From Bacillota bacterium (GTDB lineage Bacteria > Bacillota > UBA4882 > UBA8346), in NCBI GenBank assembly GCA_023426245.1, contig JAFABB010000040.1, positions 248,001 to 312,000 on the forward strand: a stretch of DNA of 64,000 nt, in the 5' to 3' direction. Positions 61,227 to 64,000 of this stretch are shown here, in pieces. Within the stretch, counting starts at the first letter, position 1, and each line of letters opens with the position of its first letter. Under the pieces are notes generated by a model. That model was not told where the DNA came from, ran no database searches, and worked only from the letters and a program-made list of their open reading frames with translations. The position numbers and the translations under genes are program-made.

Positions 61227-61459
61227 ATTTCCGCTCCTCCTTATCAGGTTTTGGTTGATACCATCGATCACCATTAATTTATCATGTTTGCTTTCTCGGC
61301 GCATGAAGGATTTAATCAAAACATAGCACAATCTTATCATGGGCAGGCGAAGAAGAATCAATACCAACCAGGGAGTTGACCCTTCATGCTATAGCGTAGG
61401 TCGGCTTTCGAATCAGAAAGTGATGATTTGCTGTTTTTGGATAAAAATACGACAGGAGA

Positions 61460-61487
61460 TTAACATATGTTAATGACGTTGATATAA
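61460..61487 (+). promoter_or_regulatory. palindromic operator and -10 before the Crp-family gene
   Basis: TTAACATATGTTAA (61460-61473) is a perfect 14-base palindrome in the gap between divergent genes, and TATAAT lies at 61482-61487. The palindrome would cover the -35 region. An autoregulatory site is likely (inference). Confidence 0.5.
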
Positions 61488-61530
61488 TTGCCAGATATAA
61501 TGACGATAAGAAGAAAAAAGGAGTATCAAA

Positions 61531-62112
61531 ATGACGGATGATTTCAATGGAAAAATAGAGCAGATAGTAAAACTCTACAGCAAATATATCTCCAAGGAAA
61601 CTTTGAATAATCTTGTCGATTTCAATAAAATTACCAGTTTCAATAAAGGGGACTTAATTTCTGCAGACCATAAAGTCTATCTTTTGTTGTCGGGAATAAT
61701 CCGTGGCTATTATCTTGATATGGATGGAAATGATATTACGCATATGTTCATTTTTGAAGGCGCCATTTATGGGTCCGACTTTTTAACCACGGATAAACCA
61801 CATGTCTGCAACTTTGAGGCTTTAGAAGAATGTACAGCGATTGAACTAAATAGAACGGTTCTTTTGGAACAAATTAAAATTGACAAAGGCCTAATGTTGG
61901 CTTATATCCACATGCTTGAAGAAGCATTGAAACGGAAGATCTTACGGGAAACCAGTCTTGTCACAAAAACCGCTACGGAACGGTATCTCGATTTAAAGAA
62001 GGAAAATCCGGATATTGATCAAAGAATCAGTCAGGGGCATATCGCTTCGTATATAGGCATTTCTCCCGTCTCATTAAGTCGTATCCGTCGCGTAATGAAA
62101 GAAGAAAATTAA
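61531..62112 (+). CDS. Crp/Fnr-family transcriptional regulator
   Basis: A 193-residue protein: cyclic-nucleotide-binding-like beta barrel (about residues 30-115, GDLISADHKVYLLLSGIIRGYY) followed by a helix and a short HTH with ISQGHIASYIGISPVSLSRIRRVMKEE. No cysteine cluster for Fe-S. ATG 61531 follows AAAAAGGAG. It precedes an SDR gene by 30 bases, which it may control. Confidence 0.87.
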   Translation: MTDDFNGKIEQIVKLYSKYISKETLNNLVDFNKITSFNKGDLISADHKVYLLLSGIIRGYYLDMDGNDITHMFIFEGAIYGSDFLTTDKPHVCNFEALEECTAIELNRTVLLEQIKIDKGLMLAYIHMLEEALKRKILRETSLVTKTATERYLDLKKENPDIDQRISQGHIASYIGISPVSLSRIRRVMKEEN

Positions 62113-62142
62113 AAAAATATCGCTTTGAACAGGGAGGATATT

Positions 62143-63204
62143 ATGTTGGAAACTATTACGAAACAAGAACCAATCAAATCTGCATTTAGCGCCAAATCGA
62201 CAACCAAAGGAATTGCCTCTCAATATGACTTGCGAGGCAAAAACGCTATTGTGACGGGGGGATATTCCGGTATTGGACTTGAGATCACAAAAGCATTAGC
62301 CAAGGCAGGAGCGAATGTTCTTGTACCGGTACGTAACAACCAAAAGGCACAGGCGGCATTGAAGAATATCCCAAATGTAGAAACGGATATGATGGATTTA
62401 ATGGAGCCCGATTCTATCGACGCCTTTGCCGAACGGTTCCTTTGTACGGGAAAACCGCTGCATATCCTGATCAATGATGCCGGAATCATGGCTCCGCCCT
62501 TAAGGAGGGATTCTCGGGGCTACGAATCCCAATTCTCAACAAATCATCTGGGCCATTTTCAACTTACAGTCAGACTTTGGCCCGCGTTGGTGAAAGCCAA
62601 TGGAGCGCGTGTGGTGGCCGTATCTTCCCGGGCGCAACGTTTGGGCGGTGTCAATCTTGACGATCCCAATTTTATAAGCAGCGAATATCATCCGATGAAG
62701 GCATACGCACAGTCAAAGTCCGCCAATGTTCTTTTTGCCGTGGAACTTGACAGATTAGGGAAGTCATATGGTGTCCGAGCATTTGCGGCTCATCCGGGGT
62801 TGGTTCCCTCGACCAATCTTGGCAGCGCTTCTATTGAAGGGAAAATACCTGGGATCGTTAAAAGCATTGCAAAAGCGACGCCGGTAATCATGGGAACGCT
62901 TCATATCAGCAGATTAATTAATATTCTAAAGCAGTTTAAGCCTCATCATGTCGGTGATGAATTAAAAAACAATCAGCAGGGTGCAGCCACCCCGGTGTGG
63001 TGCGCGGTCAGCCATGAATTAGATAATAAAGGCGGCGTTTATTGTGAGGATTGCAATATCGCCATAGCAGTCAATGATGGGATGTCTCCTTATGGGGTGC
63101 TGCCATGGGCGATCGATCGAGAGCTGGCTGTTGGGCTGTGGTCGCTAAGCGAGGAATTAACAGGAGTTAGATTTTCTATTGCGAAACAGGATTCCCGTGA
63201 ATAA
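62143..63204 (+). CDS. SDR-family oxidoreductase (retinol dehydrogenase-like)
   Basis: A 353-residue dehydrogenase: VTGGYSGIGLEI nucleotide loop, LINDAGIMAPP, catalytic YAQSKSANVLF (Y-x3-K) and AAHPGLVPSTNLG. This order matches the extended retinol/protochlorophyllide-reductase-like SDR group common in bacteria. ATG 62143 has GGGAGG 7 bases upstream. Likely co-transcribed with the Crp-family gene. Substrate unknown. Confidence 0.9.
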   Translation: MLETITKQEPIKSAFSAKSTTKGIASQYDLRGKNAIVTGGYSGIGLEITKALAKAGANVLVPVRNNQKAQAALKNIPNVETDMMDLMEPDSIDAFAERFLCTGKPLHILINDAGIMAPPLRRDSRGYESQFSTNHLGHFQLTVRLWPALVKANGARVVAVSSRAQRLGGVNLDDPNFISSEYHPMKAYAQSKSANVLFAVELDRLGKSYGVRAFAAHPGLVPSTNLGSASIEGKIPGIVKSIAKATPVIMGTLHISRLINILKQFKPHHVGDELKNNQQGAATPVWCAVSHELDNKGGVYCEDCNIAIAVNDGMSPYGVLPWAIDRELAVGLWSLSEELTGVRFSIAKQDSRE

Positions 63205-63216
63205 AAGCTGCTTGTT

Positions 63217-64000
63217 TTATGGGCCTTTTTTTCTTATATATTTTTCTCTGAATTCACGAGGAGCTTCCTGGCGGTATTTTTTAAAGAAGCGGCTGAAGTA
63301 ATTACTGTCGTTAAACCCGGTTTCCATTGCGATTTCAACAATGGTTTTATCGGTATTCACCAGGAGCTGCGAAGCCTTCTGAACCCGCAGGCGGCCCAGA
63401 AATTCCATCGGTGAAAATCCCGATACCGTTTTGAAGACCCTGGAAAAATGGATCGGGCTCAAATGGGCAACCTCCGAAAGATTCTCCAGCGTGATTTTAT
63501 CAGCCAGATGCGACTCCATATAGGCAATCGCCGGCTTGATCTGCTTTAACCTTCGGTACTGCATATCCAGTTCGGATGGGTCGGGTATTTCCTTCGTAAA
63601 CTCACGCAGCAGTGCAGTCAATATTTGATAGATTAATCCTCTTAACGCAAGTTCATACCCCTCCTTTTTTTCCCCGAATTCTCGAATGATATTTTTCATA
63701 CAACCCAGCAGAAAGTCATCGTGAGAAATCTTATTTTCAAACCGTAACCGGTTTTTCAAAAGCAGCTCCGTATACATTGTTTGCTGCAAATCCGGCTGGT
63801 TTCCCAGCAGCAGCAGGAGATCAATCTTCAATGAATAATACTCCAAATCAGCCTCTGGATTCTCTCCGGAATGGATCTCATTGGGGTTCACAATCGCTAT
63901 GGAATCCTTTCCGGCTAAAATCCTTTCCTTCCCACACTGGAGCTCCAGCGTTCCTCTTGCAATGTACATCACCATCAGCTGCTCATGCCAGTGCGGCGGG
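63217..64000 (-). CDS. AraC-family transcriptional regulator (start beyond window end)
   Basis: The visible 261 codons start inside a cupin sensor domain (PPHWHEQLMVMYIARG at the window edge, then AIVNPNEIHSGEN) and end in two AraC-type HTH motifs: ITLENLSEVAHLSPIHFSRVFKTVSG and IVEIAMETGFNDSNYFSRFFKKY. The gene continues past position 64000, so its start is not seen. It is convergent with the SDR gene, 12 bases apart. Confidence 0.92.
   Translation of the reverse strand, partial: PPHWHEQLMVMYIARGTLELQCGKERILAGKDSIAIVNPNEIHSGENPEADLEYYSLKIDLLLLLGNQPDLQQTMYTELLLKNRLRFENKISHDDFLLGCMKNIIREFGEKKEGYELALRGLIYQILTALLREFTKEIPDPSELDMQYRRLKQIKPAIAYMESHLADKITLENLSEVAHLSPIHFSRVFKTVSGFSPMEFLGRLRVQKASQLLVNTDKTIVEIAMETGFNDSNYFSRFFKKYRQEAPREFREKYIRKKGP

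Noticed and set aside
61227..61367. 47-residue N-terminal extension of the O-methyltransferase
   Set aside because: No ribosome site for the longer form, while AAGGAGG precedes TTG 61226; the shorter form has family length.

Overview
The window looks like a chromosomal segment of a spore-forming, flagellated Bacillota. SpoIIP and Spo0E-like genes point to sporulation, and genes commonly start with TTG or GTG behind strong AGGAGG-type ribosome sites. A FlgI P-ring gene with FlgA suggests a diderm member of the phylum. No species is claimed.

Region by region: 1-11.7 kb is core: a chemotaxis tail (cheB, cheY-like), ddl, a PHP hydrolase, rapZ-yvcK, then a flagellar rod/P-ring set (flgF, flgG, flgA, flgI, flgJ-like). 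11.8-15.3 kb holds an RsmC-like methyltransferase, glycogen synthase with a GalT-like enzyme, and tRNA-Thr(TGT). 15.9-22.4 kb is mixed: a Dam-type type II restriction-modification pair behind a LexA-like box, a glucuronyl-epimerase lipoprotein, a DD-carboxypeptidase, and a 45-residue membrane protein behind a second LexA-like box. 22.6-32.1 kb is core again: leuCDB, a HTH-methyltransferase fusion, and ftsE-ftsX-M23 peptidase-S41 protease-YibQ-like deacetylase. An IS1182-like element with one nonsense codon occupies 32.44-34.02 kb.

34.1-54.3 kb is an accessory, defence-rich and lower-GC island built around four copies of a Spo0E-like/Xre module. It carries a RloA-like AAA ATPase and a type II CBASS operon (CD-NTase, Cap2 E1/E2, Cap3 JAB protease, 2TM-SAVED Cap14-like effector) with small genes before it and two uncharacterised genes after it. 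Next come an AvcD/DcdV-like deaminase with a 56-residue zinc-ribbon microprotein, and then the most striking locus: three tandem Y-RNA-like genes followed by a TROVE/Ro60 protein (Rsr), a 523-residue helical-repeat protein of unknown function and an RtcB RNA ligase. Each Y RNA is closed by an 8-10 bp GAGG/CCTC stem, shares GAGGCG and GTTACTTCG motifs, and contains a circularly permuted tRNA-like domain. The three domains resemble different tRNAs (Asp GTC, Arg ACG and a Leu-like class II tRNA). I infer an RNA-repair or RNA-surveillance cassette in which Rsr binds tRNA mimics and RtcB ligates RNA ends.

54.7-64 kb has an MFS exporter behind a Fur-like box, an OmpR-type two-component system, a small protein of exact 14-residue repeats, a flavoprotein, two SDR enzymes, an O-methyltransferase, a Crp-family regulator and a partial AraC regulator. 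A two-hairpin repeat (18.5 and 58.9 kb) and a 14-bp inverted-repeat element (22.5 and 28.2 kb) are dispersed in the window.
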